A model generated the notes under the pieces. The model was not told the origin of the DNA and searched no databases. It saw only the letters and a program-made list of their open reading frames with translations. A stretch of DNA of 64,000 bases from Rickettsia sp. MEAM1 (Bemisia tabaci) (lineage in GTDB: Bacteria > Pseudomonadota > Alphaproteobacteria > Rickettsiales > Rickettsiaceae): positions 124,001 through 188,000 of the forward strand of contig NZ_CP016305.1 in NCBI RefSeq assembly GCF_002285905.1. The letters run 5' to 3'. The stretch's first letter is position 1. Each line of letters begins with the position of its first letter. The translations under genes and the position numbers were made by a program. Shown in pieces: positions 63,962 through 64,000 of the stretch.

Positions 63962-64000
63962 TCTCCAATATTCTCTAAAAACAACCTAGCCCTATGAGAA

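Noticed and set aside
1-64000. tRNA or rRNA genes in the intergenic gaps
   Set aside because: No cloverleaf-like stretch with a GGTTCGANTCC-type T arm was seen by eye in any gap; gaps hold repeats instead. A covariance-model scan would be decisive.

Overview
This AT-rich window is chromosomal DNA of an obligate intracellular alphaproteobacterium of the genus Rickettsia. The evidence is an ATP/ADP translocase of the Tlc family, an APRc-type retropepsin, a DUF2670 protein beside the cytochrome bc1 genes, an AmpG-like permease, DUF2608, and many palindromic repeats of the kind known from Rickettsia. It is an IS-rich, rearranged genome rather than a streamlined one: seven full copies of one 861-bp IS6-family element lie between 29.6 and 61.6 kb.

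Left half (0-29.5 kb) is orderly. It holds ppa (partial), a translationally coupled sco1-ccmD-ccmE group behind yajC-secD, a glycosyltransferase, an alpha/beta hydrolase, a DUF2608 protein and an efflux adaptor. A surface polysaccharide block follows (7.7-16.1 kb): three glycosyltransferases, a 2-oxoglutarate/Fe(II) oxygenase, a UDP-GlcNAc 2-epimerase, a CapD/CapE-type 4,6-dehydratase and an RmlD/CapF-type reductase. The last three fit the known three-enzyme route from UDP-GlcNAc to a UDP-6-deoxy-N-acetyl sugar. After it come gltX, topA, dprA, a peroxiredoxin, a stomatin-like protein, a polyprenyl diphosphate synthase, a DUF2125 protein, a Tlc translocase and a GT8 glycosyltransferase.

Right half (29.5-64 kb) is a rearrangement zone. 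A 4.2-kb segment (solute-binding-protein fragment, xseA, lptD, ubiA fragment) occurs twice in opposite orientation (about 32.76-37.37 and 54.74-58.95 kb). A third fragment, the last 67 codons of lptD, sits beside surA, which probably marks the ancestral lptD place. Copy A carries a decayed IS200/IS605-type insertion at the end of lptD; copy B has the intact lptD. Between the two copies lie der, a SemiSWEET gene, surA, the bc1 operon petABC, ccmB with Mnh/Mrp antiporter subunits, a LysM protein, rpsU, coq9, xseB, an AsmA-like protein and rimM. The far right has an unrecognised 186-aa protein between two IS copies, an IS256 transposase remnant, a DUF2269 gene cut by an IS, an SDR-DoxX protein and the APRc protease.

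Palindromic repeats fill most intergenic gaps. Several are nested inside one another like Russian dolls, and some run into coding sequence: the ends of CcmE and an Mnh subunit, and an in-frame insert in the central loop of the AmpG-like permease. I found no tRNA or rRNA gene, CRISPR array or phage module, and no clearly new defence system. The most unusual content is the IS-mediated duplication and the nested repeat architecture.
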